Positions 53,253 through 62,573 of a stretch of 64,000 bases of DNA are shown piece after piece. The notes below the pieces were generated by a model that had not been told where the DNA came from, searched no databases, and saw nothing but the letters and a program-made list of their open reading frames with translations. Position numbers and translations under genes: made by a program. The stretch is from PZPK01 sp965230795. GTDB taxonomy: Bacteria > Pseudomonadota > Gammaproteobacteria > Pseudomonadales > Oleiphilaceae. Numbering within the stretch: position 1 is the stretch's first letter; every line of letters begins with the position of its first letter. Location: positions 1,736,001 through 1,800,000 of the forward strand of contig OZ246020.1 in the NCBI GenBank assembly GCA_965230795.1, written 5' to 3'.

Positions 53253-54431
53253 TTAATCAAGTAAGCGTTCGAAGCGCTTGTCCGTCAGCATACGCATGAA
53301 GGCGACCAAAGCATCGATGCGTTTGTCATCCAGTGCCGGTCCGTGGGTAAGCAGTTCCATGGAGAGATTCTGATCGATTTCAGGCTCTCGCCAGCGATTA
53401 CCGGTTTCCGGATTAATCTGGCGTTTTTCCGATTTGCTATTGAACTTGTTGTAGAACGCGACAACCGTGCGCAGATCCTGAAACACCCCGTTGTGCATAT
53501 AGGGAGCGGTGACGGCGACATTCCGCAGTGTGGGGACTTTGAATTTGCCAGCCTGGGAAGGGTCATTTACCTGTGGATTTGCCAACAGGCCCTCGTCCCG
53601 ATAATCCGGATCGGAACCGTTGCGGGTTCGAGCCTTTTCATTTATCGGAACCCCGATATTGTGATACTCATAATTGCTGAAGGTTTCTCCCGGTGCAGAA
53701 GGGCGCGGCTTCAACTGATGGCATTGGTTGCAATTGCTGAACTGTTCGGAAAAAAACAGGGTCATTCCCAGCTCTTCCGTTTGTGTGGGTTGGTATGTCC
53801 CTTCAAGATAGCGATCATATTTGGAATCGAAGGGGGAGAAGAAGGGGGTTTCCTCAAAGGCGGCGATACTTTCTGCGATGGCCGCGTAGGCGGCCTCGGT
53901 GTTGTCAAAGATTTCTTCGCCATAAATATGCGCGAAAGCCTGTTGATAGCTCGGATCTTTGTGTATGCGCTCGACAGCGGCCTGCTTGGAAGGCATGGCC
54001 ATTTCAATGGGATTGAGTATCGGGCCTGCCGCCTGGGCTTTGAGATCCATCACACGGCCATCCCAAAACTGTCCGCCCTGATAGATGCCGTCTTGATTCA
54101 GGGTAAATGGTGGAATCTGATTGGCATAACTGGCGGTGGGGGCGCTGCGATCTCCCAGTGACTTGCCATCCGCACCCAGCGAAACAGCGCCGTTAATGGT
54201 CTTTCGTGGATCAACAAAGCCGGCATTGGGGTCATGACAGGAGGCGCAGGATTGGCTGTTGTTGAATGACAGGCGGGTATCGAAGTAGAGCTTCTGTCCG
54301 AGGGCAATCCTGGCGTTTTCAAGGGCATCGGCTTTTGCGTTCTGATGCTCAAGTAGAATCAGACTCAATCCAAAAAAAGGAATTAATAAACGGGTGACAG
54401 CAGAGAAGTGTTGGCGTGAAAGAAACATCAT
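53253..54431 (-). CDS. Di-heme cytochrome c peroxidase (MauG/CcpA family)
   Basis: About 392 residues. Signal peptide (VTRLLIPFFGLSLILLEHQNAKA), two heme c sites CASCHDPNAG near residue 62 and CNQCHQLKP near 236, and the family motifs GLLANPQVNDP and APYMHNGVFQDLRTV with the distal Met/His region. It is a periplasmic di-heme enzyme of the peroxidase superfamily. It leads the imelysin operon: a Fur-box-like site stands upstream and irpA follows after a hairpin. It may oxidise a partner or iron; the specific role is not known. Confidence 0.92.
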   Translation of the reverse strand: MMFLSRQHFSAVTRLLIPFFGLSLILLEHQNAKADALENARIALGQKLYFDTRLSFNNSQSCASCHDPNAGFVDPRKTINGAVSLGADGKSLGDRSAPTASYANQIPPFTLNQDGIYQGGQFWDGRVMDLKAQAAGPILNPIEMAMPSKQAAVERIHKDPSYQQAFAHIYGEEIFDNTEAAYAAIAESIAAFEETPFFSPFDSKYDRYLEGTYQPTQTEELGMTLFFSEQFSNCNQCHQLKPRPSAPGETFSNYEYHNIGVPINEKARTRNGSDPDYRDEGLLANPQVNDPSQAGKFKVPTLRNVAVTAPYMHNGVFQDLRTVVAFYNKFNSKSEKRQINPETGNRWREPEIDQNLSMELLTHGPALDDKRIDALVAFMRMLTDKRFERLLD

Positions 54432-54479
54432 TGCTTACCGTATGACAGGGATCAGTGAATCGTGGTGCCGATTAAAATA

Positions 54480-54498
54480 TTAAATGCGAATCATTACA
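54480..54498. promoter_or_regulatory. Fur-box-like site upstream of the peroxidase gene
   Basis: On the minus strand TGTAATGATTCGCATTTAA matches the Fur 19-mer at about 11 positions, with the AATGAT / CATT inverted halves. It lies about 50 bases before the peroxidase start. Confidence 0.6.
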
Positions 54499-54528
54499 AG
54501 TTAGGCTTTGTGGGTAGATTGACCCGCA

Positions 54529-55605
54529 TCAATCCCGTTTGTGTTGGGCAAGCGCCCAGGCGACATGCTCGTGAACAATATCGGAGGGGTATTCGGCCCG
54601 GGCTTGCAGCGCATCAATGATCGATTGACTGCTTGGAGCGTTGCCCAGCGCCACAGCTATATTTCTGAGCCAGCCCTCATAGCCGGTTCGACGAATGGCT
54701 GAACCCGCTGTTTTATCCAGGAAGGTGTTCTCATCCCACATAAAAAGCTCAACCAGGTCCGCATCATTGAGTTGGTTCCTGGGCGAAAAGTCGTCTTCTC
54801 GGGTCGGGTTGCTAAAACGATTCCAGGGGCACACCAGCTGGCAGTCGTCGCAGCCGAAGATCCGATTCCCCATTTTGGGCCGCAGCTCAAGCGGAATCGC
54901 GCCCTTCAACTCAATAGTGAGATAGGAAATGCAACGGCGGCCATCAAGAAGATAGGGCCCCGCAAAAGCCTGGGTGGGGCAGACATCCAGACAAGCCGTA
55001 CAACGGCCACAATGTTCTTCGGTATAGGGTGCATCAACGGGTAAGGGGAGATTGGTGTAGATTTCACCGAGGAAGAAAAATGATCCCGCCTTGCGGTTCA
55101 GGATCATGGTGTTTTTGCCAAACCAGCCTAGCCCCGCTTTTTGTGCGAGGGCGCGTTCCAATACCGGAGCACTGTCGACGAAGGCACGAAAATCATAGTC
55201 CAGTGCGCTTTCACGAATGTATTGAATCAGTTTTTTGAGGCGGTTTCGCAAGGTCTTGTGGTAGTCCCGTCCTAGCGTGTAACGGGAAATGTAGGCTTTC
55301 TCGGGATTATTCAGTATCTGCTCTGGCTCGTCCTTTGGATCCAGATAGTCCATGCGCAGTGAGAGCACGCGCAAGGTGCCGTCTACCAGGTGATCCGGAC
55401 GCCAGCGCTTGTCACCGTGGCGCTCCATATAATCAAGTTCGCCATGAAACCCAGCATCCAGCCAGCTGCGATAGCGTTCTATGTGCTCGCCGAGGTCGGT
55501 ATCGGTGATGCCGACTTGCTGAAATCCGAGTTGTGCAGCCTGATCAACGATACGGGCCTTCAGGGCTTTGGCTTGTTGCTCATTTAGGGGGCTTTGCAGG
55601 CTCAT
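54529..55605 (-). CDS. queG: Epoxyqueuosine reductase
   Basis: About 358 residues. It reduces epoxyqueuosine to queuosine in tRNA, using cobalamin and two 4Fe-4S clusters. Cluster cysteines are visible in CGRCTACLDVCPTQAF and CDDCQLVCPWNRF; the N-terminal half is the cobalamin-binding domain (LSLRMDYLDPKDEP). Length is typical. It is divergent from the tsaE-amiB operon, the usual place for queG. The nnrD/nnrE repair gene that often lies between queG and tsaE is absent here. Confidence 0.95.
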   Translation of the reverse strand: MSLQSPLNEQQAKALKARIVDQAAQLGFQQVGITDTDLGEHIERYRSWLDAGFHGELDYMERHGDKRWRPDHLVDGTLRVLSLRMDYLDPKDEPEQILNNPEKAYISRYTLGRDYHKTLRNRLKKLIQYIRESALDYDFRAFVDSAPVLERALAQKAGLGWFGKNTMILNRKAGSFFFLGEIYTNLPLPVDAPYTEEHCGRCTACLDVCPTQAFAGPYLLDGRRCISYLTIELKGAIPLELRPKMGNRIFGCDDCQLVCPWNRFSNPTREDDFSPRNQLNDADLVELFMWDENTFLDKTAGSAIRRTGYEGWLRNIAVALGNAPSSQSIIDALQARAEYPSDIVHEHVAWALAQHKRD

Positions 55606-55843
55606 GCTTTTCGTGAATACTCTGGATTGTTTTGCTATGCTTTACAGTGGACTACAGGTTTTTCTTGACGAATTTTCTAGCTGTAGACTATTTTTTCCGA
55701 CATGTGTTGATTTCAGCGGGAGCTATCCGCTGAAGGATAAGGTTTATCCACCTCCTATAAGCAACGACAGGCAGCGACAGTCAGCGATGACGTGTAACGA
55801 GACTTGTATTGATGCTGCAAAGTTTGAGGTGCATGAGTCTCCA

Positions 55844-56341
55844 ATGTTTAAGGGTAAGGGTTTGACCACAACCTATTGTATCGAACTGAATGACGAAAAC
55901 GATACCTTGAAATGCGGGCGTCAACTGGCCCATGCCCTGGAAGCGAGCGGAGAGAAGCTGGCTGTTGTGTATCTGTCAGGGGACCTGGGTGCCGGAAAAA
56001 CTACGATGACGCGTGGCATTCTGGCGGGCATGGGATACCACGGCAAAGTGAAGAGTCCGACTTACACGCTGGTTGAGGATTACAAGCTGGACGTCTGTAC
56101 TGTGTATCACTTTGATCTCTATCGCCTTGGCGACCCGGAAGAACTCGAGTTTATGGGGATTCGAGATTTCTTTTCGTTGGAAGGCTCAGAGGGTAAGAAG
56201 ATCGTTTGTGTGGTGGAGTGGCCTGAACGTGGTGGCGCAATTTTACCAAAGCCTGATGTTGATCTGGTCTTGAGTGTTCAGGGTAGCGGGCGTCTGGCCC
56301 GAATCGAGGTAATCAATCCCAAACTGGAAGCGGATTGGTGA
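55844..56341 (+). CDS. tsaE: tRNA threonylcarbamoyladenosine biosynthesis ATPase TsaE
   Basis: About 165 residues from the start at 55844, which gives the normal length. It works with TsaB/TsaD to make t6A37 in tRNA. Walker A GDLGAGKTT, then SPTYTLVEDY and FDLYRLGDPEE (Walker B-like) are present. A far longer in-frame extension to 55568 is not family-like and overlaps queG. The ribosome site is weak (GAGGT 13 bases upstream), so 55787 is an alternative. Confidence 0.92.
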   Translation: MFKGKGLTTTYCIELNDENDTLKCGRQLAHALEASGEKLAVVYLSGDLGAGKTTMTRGILAGMGYHGKVKSPTYTLVEDYKLDVCTVYHFDLYRLGDPEELEFMGIRDFFSLEGSEGKKIVCVVEWPERGGAILPKPDVDLVLSVQGSGRLARIEVINPKLEADW

Positions 56342-56411
56342 AGCTTAAGAAGTCGATACGGATGTATCGATCTGTGTTGAATGAACTGTGTTTGACTAAT
56401 GGTATGAGAGT

Positions 56412-57749
56412 ATGAAGTCGTATTGGGTAAAAAGCCTTGGCGTTTTGCTGTCTATTCTATCTACCATCGCATTGGGTAAAGGGGCCGAAGTCACGAACGC
56501 CCGATTGTGGGATGCGCCGGATCACTCACGCCTGGTGCTCGAACTTAGTGATGCCGTTGAACACAAAATTATGATGCTGGGGAATCCCGATCGACTGGTG
56601 CTGGATATTGAGAATGCGAAGCAGGATACGCGTTTTGATAATCTGGCTCTCGAAAAATCGCCCATCAAACGTATTCGCAGTGCCCGCCGCAATGATAATG
56701 ATCTGCGCATTGTCCTGGATCTGAAAGAAAAAGCACGCCCCAAGAGTTTTGTCCTCAAGCCGAATGAGCAGTATGGCGACCGACTGGTTGTCGATATCTA
56801 TACCGAGTCTTCCGGAACCAAGGCAGCAAAGCCCGCCAGGCAGTTGGATCTTTCCGGCGGTATGCGAGACATCGTTGTGGTGATTGATCCCGGGCATGGT
56901 GGTGAGGATCCCGGTGCGATTGGGCCGGGTCGGAATCTCGAAAAAGATGTGGTTCTTGCCATCTCCAAAGAGCTGGAGAAGCTGATCGATAGTCAAAAAG
57001 GTTTTCGGGCTCATTTGACGCGAAGCAGTGACTACTACATTGGTCTGCGCAAACGAACCGCGATTGCACGTGAACGCAATGCTGACTTGCTGATATCAGT
57101 CCATGCCGATGCCTTTATCAAAGCACAGGCCAATGGTGCATCCGTTTATGCCTTGTCGAACCGCGGCTCCACCAGTGAAACAGCCCGCTGGTTGGCACAA
57201 AAGGAAAATGCTGCCGACCTGATTGGTGGTGTGGGTGGCGTTAGTCTTGAAGACAAGGATGACGTTCTGGCCGGTGTGTTATTGGATCTCTCATCCACAG
57301 CAAGTCTGAAGGCCAGTCTGGGTGTCGGTGATCATGTGCTGCGGTCGCTGGGCCGAGTATCCCGCTTACATAAACGAAATGTGCAGCAAGCGGGTTTTGT
57401 GGTCTTGAAGTCGCCTGATATTCCTTCGATTTTGGTCGAAACGGGGTTCATCTCCAACCCGGCGGAATCCCGTCGTTTGAGTACCCGTAAATATCAACAG
57501 AAAATTGCCAAGTCCATAGCGCGGGGCGTGGGTGACTTCTTTGAGAAAGCGCCGCCGCCTGGCAGCTATATTGCCGGGCGTCAGCAGGGTCATGGCACAG
57601 GTCACCGGGACTACACGGTGCAAAGGGGCGATACCCTGTCTCACATAGCCATGAAAAATTCCGTTAGCATCAAGGACCTTCGTGACATCAATGGCTTGCG
57701 CTCTGATCGCCTCAAGGTTGGGCAGCGCCTGCGCGTGCCGGCATCCTGA
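56412..57749 (+). CDS. amiB: N-acetylmuramoyl-L-alanine amidase AmiB
   Basis: About 445 residues. Signal peptide (SLGVLLSILSTIALGKG), AMIN domain (VTNARLWDAPDHSRLVLELS to about 130), amidase_3 catalytic domain with VVIDPGHGGEDPGAIGP (zinc His), LISVHADAF (zinc His) and ILVETGFISNP (catalytic Glu), and a C-terminal LysM peptidoglycan-binding domain (YTVQRGDTLSHIAMKN). It cuts the peptide from glycan strands at septation and is normally activated by EnvC or NlpD. The place between tsaE and mutL matches E. coli amiB. Confidence 0.95.
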   Translation: MKSYWVKSLGVLLSILSTIALGKGAEVTNARLWDAPDHSRLVLELSDAVEHKIMMLGNPDRLVLDIENAKQDTRFDNLALEKSPIKRIRSARRNDNDLRIVLDLKEKARPKSFVLKPNEQYGDRLVVDIYTESSGTKAAKPARQLDLSGGMRDIVVVIDPGHGGEDPGAIGPGRNLEKDVVLAISKELEKLIDSQKGFRAHLTRSSDYYIGLRKRTAIARERNADLLISVHADAFIKAQANGASVYALSNRGSTSETARWLAQKENAADLIGGVGGVSLEDKDDVLAGVLLDLSSTASLKASLGVGDHVLRSLGRVSRLHKRNVQQAGFVVLKSPDIPSILVETGFISNPAESRRLSTRKYQQKIAKSIARGVGDFFEKAPPPGSYIAGRQQGHGTGHRDYTVQRGDTLSHIAMKNSVSIKDLRDINGLRSDRLKVGQRLRVPAS

Positions 57750-57928
57750 GGCTTTCAGGGCGAGCTGAACGTACCTTCCTCTAAACTGACTTTTCCAGCT
57801 GTCGGGCTTGCGATAAGGCTTGGGCTCCACCAGAATAGTCGTGTTCTTTCCACTGGCCATGCAGCGACGATTGTCATGACATGGTCGGTATATATTCTGA
57901 TTACAAAACTCTCGCAGCCTCTCAAGTT

Positions 57929-59827
57929 ATGTCTCGAATTCACAAGCTTTCACCCCGTCTTGCCAACCAGATTGCCGCAGGCGAGGTGGTTGAACGTCCT
58001 GCTTCAGTTGTAAAAGAATTGCTCGAAAATGCATTGGATGCGGGGGCTCACCGCATCGCTGTGCAGGCGGATGCCGGTGGAGTGAAACGCATCCAGGTTC
58101 GGGATGACGGGCATGGTATGGATAAAGAAGATCTGCCGCTATCTCTGAGCCGTCATGCGACCAGTAAGATCGACACCCTGGATGATCTGGAAGCCGTCGC
58201 AACTCTGGGTTTTCGGGGTGAGGCGCTGGCGAGTATCAGCTCTGTCTCCCGTCTGCTGTTGAGTTCGCGCACCGAGGCTGCGGATCAGGGCTGGCAGGTG
58301 CAGGCTGAAGGCCGGGATATGGAAGCGAAACTCAGCCCCGTTGCCCACAACAGGGGGACCACGGTTGAAGTCCGTGATCTGTTCTTCAATACGCCGGCAC
58401 GGCGAAAATTTCTGCGCACCGAGAAAACCGAATTTAATCACCTGGAAGAAGTGGTAAAACGGCAGGCATTGAGCCGTTTCGATGTCAGTTTTGAGCTGGG
58501 CCACAACGGCAAAACGGTACACAGCTTGCGCGCTGCCCCGGCCCTTAGAGACAAGGAGCAGCGGGTGGCCAGTCTCTGTGGGCGTCCCTTCATGGAGAAC
58601 GCGGTGCAGATTGATGTGGAAGCCTCTGGTCTGAAATTATGGGGCTGGGTGGCCTTGCCTACTTTTTCCCGAAGTCAGGCGGATTTGCAATATTTCTATG
58701 TGAACGGACGAGTCATTAGGGATCGACTGGTGAGCCATGCGGTGAAGCAGGCCTATCGTGACGTGCTGTATCACGGACGTCATCCTGCCTTTGTGCTGTA
58801 TCTGGAGTTGGATCCGGCGCTTGTAGATGTGAATGTACACCCCACCAAACACGAAGTCCGCTTCCGAGACGGCAGGTTAGTACACGATTTTATCTTCAGA
58901 AGTCTCCACAAGGCATTGGCCGATGTGCGCCCCAGTGATTCCAGTGGGGCCATTGCGATGCCGGCCATGGAGTCGGCTATGGAAACAGCGCTGGAAAACG
59001 AGCCGGGGAGTGGTATGCGTACTTCGGTGCAGGCCACGTTCGGGACCCAGTCAGCGATGCCTCTTCGGCCCGCTTCCGGTGAGGTGCGTGAACAGATGCA
59101 GCACTATCAGGCTTTGCATCCCCAATCCCCTGGTGCCACAGGCGCTGTGGAGTCAATGGGACGGGAACCGGCTCAGTCGCAGGTCGTTGCAAATGTGATG
59201 GCGGCGATGGCGAATCAGAATGATACTGGAACCGACAGTGATAGCCATCCATTGGGATACGCCATCGCGCAGCTGCATGGCATCTATATTCTTGCGCAAA
59301 ACGCATCGGGGCTGGTGGTCGTCGATATGCATGCAGCCCATGAGCGCATCACCTATGAACGCATGAAGACAGCGTTCTATGCTTCGGGTATTCAGTCTCA
59401 GCCTTTATTGGTCCCCATGAGTCTTGCGGTCAGTCAGAAAGAAGCCAATGTTGCAGAGGAGTGTGGTGAAGAATTGATGCGCTTCGGTTTGCGTTTGGAG
59501 CGCTCGGGGCCGGAAAGTGTGGTGGTCCGACAGGTGCCAGTGTTGCTACAGCATGTGGACGTCGCTTTGCTGATTCGTGATCTACTCAGCGATATGATTG
59601 AGCACGGCTATTCCGATCAACTGGAAGCGCGGGCGAACGAATTGATGTCGTCAATTGCCTGCCATGGTTCCGTGCGTGCGAACCGTCAGCTGACGATTCC
59701 GGAAATGAATGCCTTGCTGCGTGACATGGAGGCAACCGAACGCAGTGGCCAGTGCAATCATGGCCGCCCGACCTGGACTGCTCTATCTATGTCGGAACTG
59801 GATAAATTGTTTTTGCGGGGACGCTGA
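57929..59827 (+). CDS. mutL: DNA mismatch repair protein MutL
   Basis: About 632 residues. It links MutS mismatch recognition to MutH or the strand-removal enzymes. The GHL ATPase motifs are present: ELLENALDAGA, DDGHGMD, TLGFRGEALASIS, GTTVEVRDLFFNTPARRKFL. The C-terminal dimerisation region has DMHAAHERITYERMK and ACHGSVRANRQLTIPEM. Start 57929 gives the conserved MSRIHKLSPRLANQIAAGEV; the frame stays open to 57881. It follows amiB and overlaps miaA by one base. Confidence 0.96.
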   Translation: MSRIHKLSPRLANQIAAGEVVERPASVVKELLENALDAGAHRIAVQADAGGVKRIQVRDDGHGMDKEDLPLSLSRHATSKIDTLDDLEAVATLGFRGEALASISSVSRLLLSSRTEAADQGWQVQAEGRDMEAKLSPVAHNRGTTVEVRDLFFNTPARRKFLRTEKTEFNHLEEVVKRQALSRFDVSFELGHNGKTVHSLRAAPALRDKEQRVASLCGRPFMENAVQIDVEASGLKLWGWVALPTFSRSQADLQYFYVNGRVIRDRLVSHAVKQAYRDVLYHGRHPAFVLYLELDPALVDVNVHPTKHEVRFRDGRLVHDFIFRSLHKALADVRPSDSSGAIAMPAMESAMETALENEPGSGMRTSVQATFGTQSAMPLRPASGEVREQMQHYQALHPQSPGATGAVESMGREPAQSQVVANVMAAMANQNDTGTDSDSHPLGYAIAQLHGIYILAQNASGLVVVDMHAAHERITYERMKTAFYASGIQSQPLLVPMSLAVSQKEANVAEECGEELMRFGLRLERSGPESVVVRQVPVLLQHVDVALLIRDLLSDMIEHGYSDQLEARANELMSSIACHGSVRANRQLTIPEMNALLRDMEATERSGQCNHGRPTWTALSMSELDKLFLRGR

Positions 59828-60867
59828 TGGTTCCCAACCCCCCCCATGGAGAACAACCTCTGGCGATTTGTCTGATGGGGCCTACTGCATCGGGTAAGAC
59901 TGATCTTGCCGTCGATCTGGTTCGACACCTTCCCTGTGACATTATCAGTGTGGATTCGGCCCTGATATACAAGGACATGGATATTGGAACCGCCAAACCC
60001 GATCGTAAAACACTGGAGCAGGCCCCCCACAGACTGATTGACTTTCTCGATCCCTCGGAGAGCTACTCTGTCGCCCGTTTTTATCAGGATGCTTTGCGGG
60101 AAATGCAGGCGATCAATGAGGCGGGTCGAATACCGTTACTTGTCGGCGGCACCATGATGTACTTTCGCATTCTACGGGACGGTATTGCGGCCATGCCGTC
60201 CGCCGACGAGGCGGTGCGCGAGGCCATTAATAACGATGCTCTGGCACACGGCTGGTCGTATGTTCACAAGCAGTTGGCAGAGGTGGATCCTGACGCTGCC
60301 AGGAGAATAAAACCCAGCGATCCACAGCGCCTGCAGCGCGCGCTCGAAGTGTATCGTGTCAGCGGCCGGACCTTAACCGAACTATGGGCGGAGCAGGCGA
60401 AGGGTAAAGTGGACGTTTCTAAAAAAATGGAAACTGGAAAAGCAGCCAAAGCTGATTACACTAATCTGGATGTGGGTCTTCCGCCTGTTCCATTCCGTTT
60501 GTTGAGTCTGGCTATAGCTCCGGCAACCCGATCCGACTTGCATGAACGCATCGCTTTGCGCTTTCGCCAAATGCTGGACGCGGATTTTGTTGCGGAGGTT
60601 GAAGCTTTATATCAGCGCGGAGATCTCAGTCTGGAACTTCCGTCCATGCGCTGTGTCGGATATCGACAGGTTTGGGATTACCTGGAAGGGCGATTGAATT
60701 ATGAAGAAATGATTGAGCGCGGTATTATTGCCACGAGGCAGCTGGCGAAACGTCAGTTAACCTGGCTCAGATCATGGCCTAACGTGCACTGGCTACAAAC
60801 AGGCGACGCAAATAATTTAGATAACGCATTGAAATATGTTAAAAAAGCCATATCTAATGGCGCATAA
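59827..60867 (+). CDS. miaA: tRNA dimethylallyltransferase MiaA
   Basis: About 346 residues. Adds dimethylallyl to A37 of tRNAs reading UNN codons. P-loop GPTASGKTDLAV, DSALIYKDMDIGTAKP, LVGGTMMYFR, and PSDPQRLQRALEVYRVSG are all in order. Residues 195-220 form an insertion (GKVDVSKKMETGKAAKADYT) longer than in E. coli. The start overlaps the mutL stop (TGATG), so translation is coupled. Confidence 0.96.
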   Translation: MVPNPPHGEQPLAICLMGPTASGKTDLAVDLVRHLPCDIISVDSALIYKDMDIGTAKPDRKTLEQAPHRLIDFLDPSESYSVARFYQDALREMQAINEAGRIPLLVGGTMMYFRILRDGIAAMPSADEAVREAINNDALAHGWSYVHKQLAEVDPDAARRIKPSDPQRLQRALEVYRVSGRTLTELWAEQAKGKVDVSKKMETGKAAKADYTNLDVGLPPVPFRLLSLAIAPATRSDLHERIALRFRQMLDADFVAEVEALYQRGDLSLELPSMRCVGYRQVWDYLEGRLNYEEMIERGIIATRQLAKRQLTWLRSWPNVHWLQTGDANNLDNALKYVKKAISNGA

Positions 60868-60929
60868 CACTTCAGCAGATTTTAACAATACATAATTACG
60901 ATACTATTTAAGTACCAGGAGATAACAAG

Positions 60930-61175
60930 ATGTCCAAGGGCCATTCACTTCAAGACCCCTATTTGAACGCACTGCGAAAAGAGCGAGTCCCCGTATCCAT
61001 CTTTCTCGTGAATGGAATTAAACTACAGGGCCAGATCGAATCCTTTGACCAATTCGTCATTTTGCTGAAAAACACTGTTAGCCAGATGGTATACAAGCAC
61101 GCCATTTCGACCGTTGTACCTGCTCGCAATGTCAGAATAACATCGCCAAGCGATGAACAGGACGGCAATAGCTAG
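60930..61175 (+). CDS. hfq: RNA chaperone Hfq
   Basis: 81 residues with Sm1 (VSIFLVNGIKLQGQIESFDQF) and Sm2 (YKHAISTVVPAR) motifs; the N-terminus HSLQDPYLNALRKERVPV is highly typical. It pairs small RNAs with mRNAs as a hexamer. The C-terminal tail is short (about 12 residues after Sm2). It stands in its normal place after miaA with an AGGAG ribosome site. Confidence 0.97.
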   Translation: MSKGHSLQDPYLNALRKERVPVSIFLVNGIKLQGQIESFDQFVILLKNTVSQMVYKHAISTVVPARNVRITSPSDEQDGNS

Positions 61176-61240
61176 ACAAGGCGTGTGTAATTATTTTGTT
61201 TCCGCAGTTTTTGGCCATCCAGTCTCCCTGAGTATTCGAA

Positions 61241-62530
61241 GTGTTTGAACGTCCCGATACCGGGGAGCGGGCGGTCCTGGTCCATATTGATTTCAGCGCT
61301 GAAGCAGAGCGCGAAGATTCGGAAGAATTCAAGGAGCTGGTACGTTCCGCCGGGGTTGAATCCGTCGCGTTGATTAGCGGATCCCGCCATCAACCCAGTC
61401 CAAAGTATTTTGTTGGCAGTGGTAAACTCGAAGAAATCGAGGACGCCAAAGTTGCCAATGAAGCCGATGTAATTCTGTTTAATCATGCCTTGTCGCCCAG
61501 CCAACAGCGCAATATCGAGGCAAAGCTGAAATGCCGGGTGATTGATCGTACAGGTGTGATTCTCGATATTTTTGCCCAGCGAGCGCGTACCCACGAGGGT
61601 AAGCTGCAGGTTGAATTGGCCCAGCTTGAGTACATGTCGACACGACTGATTCGCGGCTGGACTCATCTGGAACGACAGAAGGGTGGTATTGGCTTGCGAG
61701 GGCCCGGTGAAACCCAGCTGGAAACCGACCGTCGACTGCTGCGCGCGCGCATCAAATCCATCAAAGCGCGTTTGGAAAAGGTTCGAAAACAGCGTGATCA
61801 GGGCAGGCGCGCGCGAACGCGTGCAGAAATTCCCACTATCTCTCTGGTGGGTTATACCAATGCCGGAAAATCCACTCTGTTCAATCGTGTCACCGAGTCG
61901 GGTGTGTATGCCGCTGACCAGCTCTTTGCGACGCTTGACCCAACCCTGAGGCGTCTGGATTTACCGGATATCGGTCGGACAATTCTCGTCGATACGGTGG
62001 GCTTTATTCGTCATTTGCCGCACAAGCTTGTGGACGCTTTTCGGGCTACGCTCGAAGAGACCTGCAATGCCACCCTGTTGTTGCATGTGATTGATTGTCA
62101 CGACGAAAACCGTATGGACAATATTGAGCAGGTCGAGTCGGTTCTGGAAGAAATTGGCGCCCACGAAATTCCGGTATTGAAAGTCTATAACAAGCTTGAT
62201 CTGCAGCCGGAGAAATCACCACGCATCGATCGGGATGAAAATGGTAAACCAGAACGCGTATGGGTGTCGGCGCAAACAGGAGAGGGGCTCGAGCTTCTCT
62301 TTGACGCCATTTCCGAGTTGCTGGGAGAGGAGGTTGTTCACCATCGACTGTTGATTCAACCTGATCAGGGAAAATTGCGAGCTCTGTTCTATGGCTCTTC
62401 TGCGGTGCTGAACGAGTCAAGCGCTGAGGACGGTAGTGCTTGTCTGGAGCTGCGCATGCAGAGAGCGGATTTCGAAAAGCTGTTGCGCCAGGCGGGTGTT
62501 AAGGAATCAGAGCTGGTTTTTGAAGGTTAG
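61241..62530 (+). CDS. hflX: Ribosome-associated GTPase HflX
   Basis: About 429 residues. The N-terminal HflX domain has GSGKLEEIEDAK, the LSPSQQRNIE block and VIDRTGVILDIFAQRARTHE; the glycine-rich GGIGLRGPGETQLETDRR segment follows, and then the GTPase domain: P-loop GYTNAGKSTLFN, DPTLRRLDLP, DTVGFIRHLPH, and NKLD. It splits stalled or heat-damaged ribosomes. The start is GTG 61241. The usual hflK-hflC pair does not follow. Confidence 0.95.
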   Translation: MFERPDTGERAVLVHIDFSAEAEREDSEEFKELVRSAGVESVALISGSRHQPSPKYFVGSGKLEEIEDAKVANEADVILFNHALSPSQQRNIEAKLKCRVIDRTGVILDIFAQRARTHEGKLQVELAQLEYMSTRLIRGWTHLERQKGGIGLRGPGETQLETDRRLLRARIKSIKARLEKVRKQRDQGRRARTRAEIPTISLVGYTNAGKSTLFNRVTESGVYAADQLFATLDPTLRRLDLPDIGRTILVDTVGFIRHLPHKLVDAFRATLEETCNATLLLHVIDCHDENRMDNIEQVESVLEEIGAHEIPVLKVYNKLDLQPEKSPRIDRDENGKPERVWVSAQTGEGLELLFDAISELLGEEVVHHRLLIQPDQGKLRALFYGSSAVLNESSAEDGSACLELRMQRADFEKLLRQAGVKESELVFEG

Positions 62531-62573
62531 TAAAAGGTTCTATTCGCAGGGATACGAGTCCCATTTGCTCTCT

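Noticed and set aside
53343..54161. 272-codon open frame on the plus strand
   Set aside because: A shadow of the di-heme peroxidase gene, whose heme sites are on the minus strand.
55568..55843. N-terminal extension of TsaE
   Set aside because: It overlaps queG, is not conserved in the TsaE family and would give an unusually long protein.
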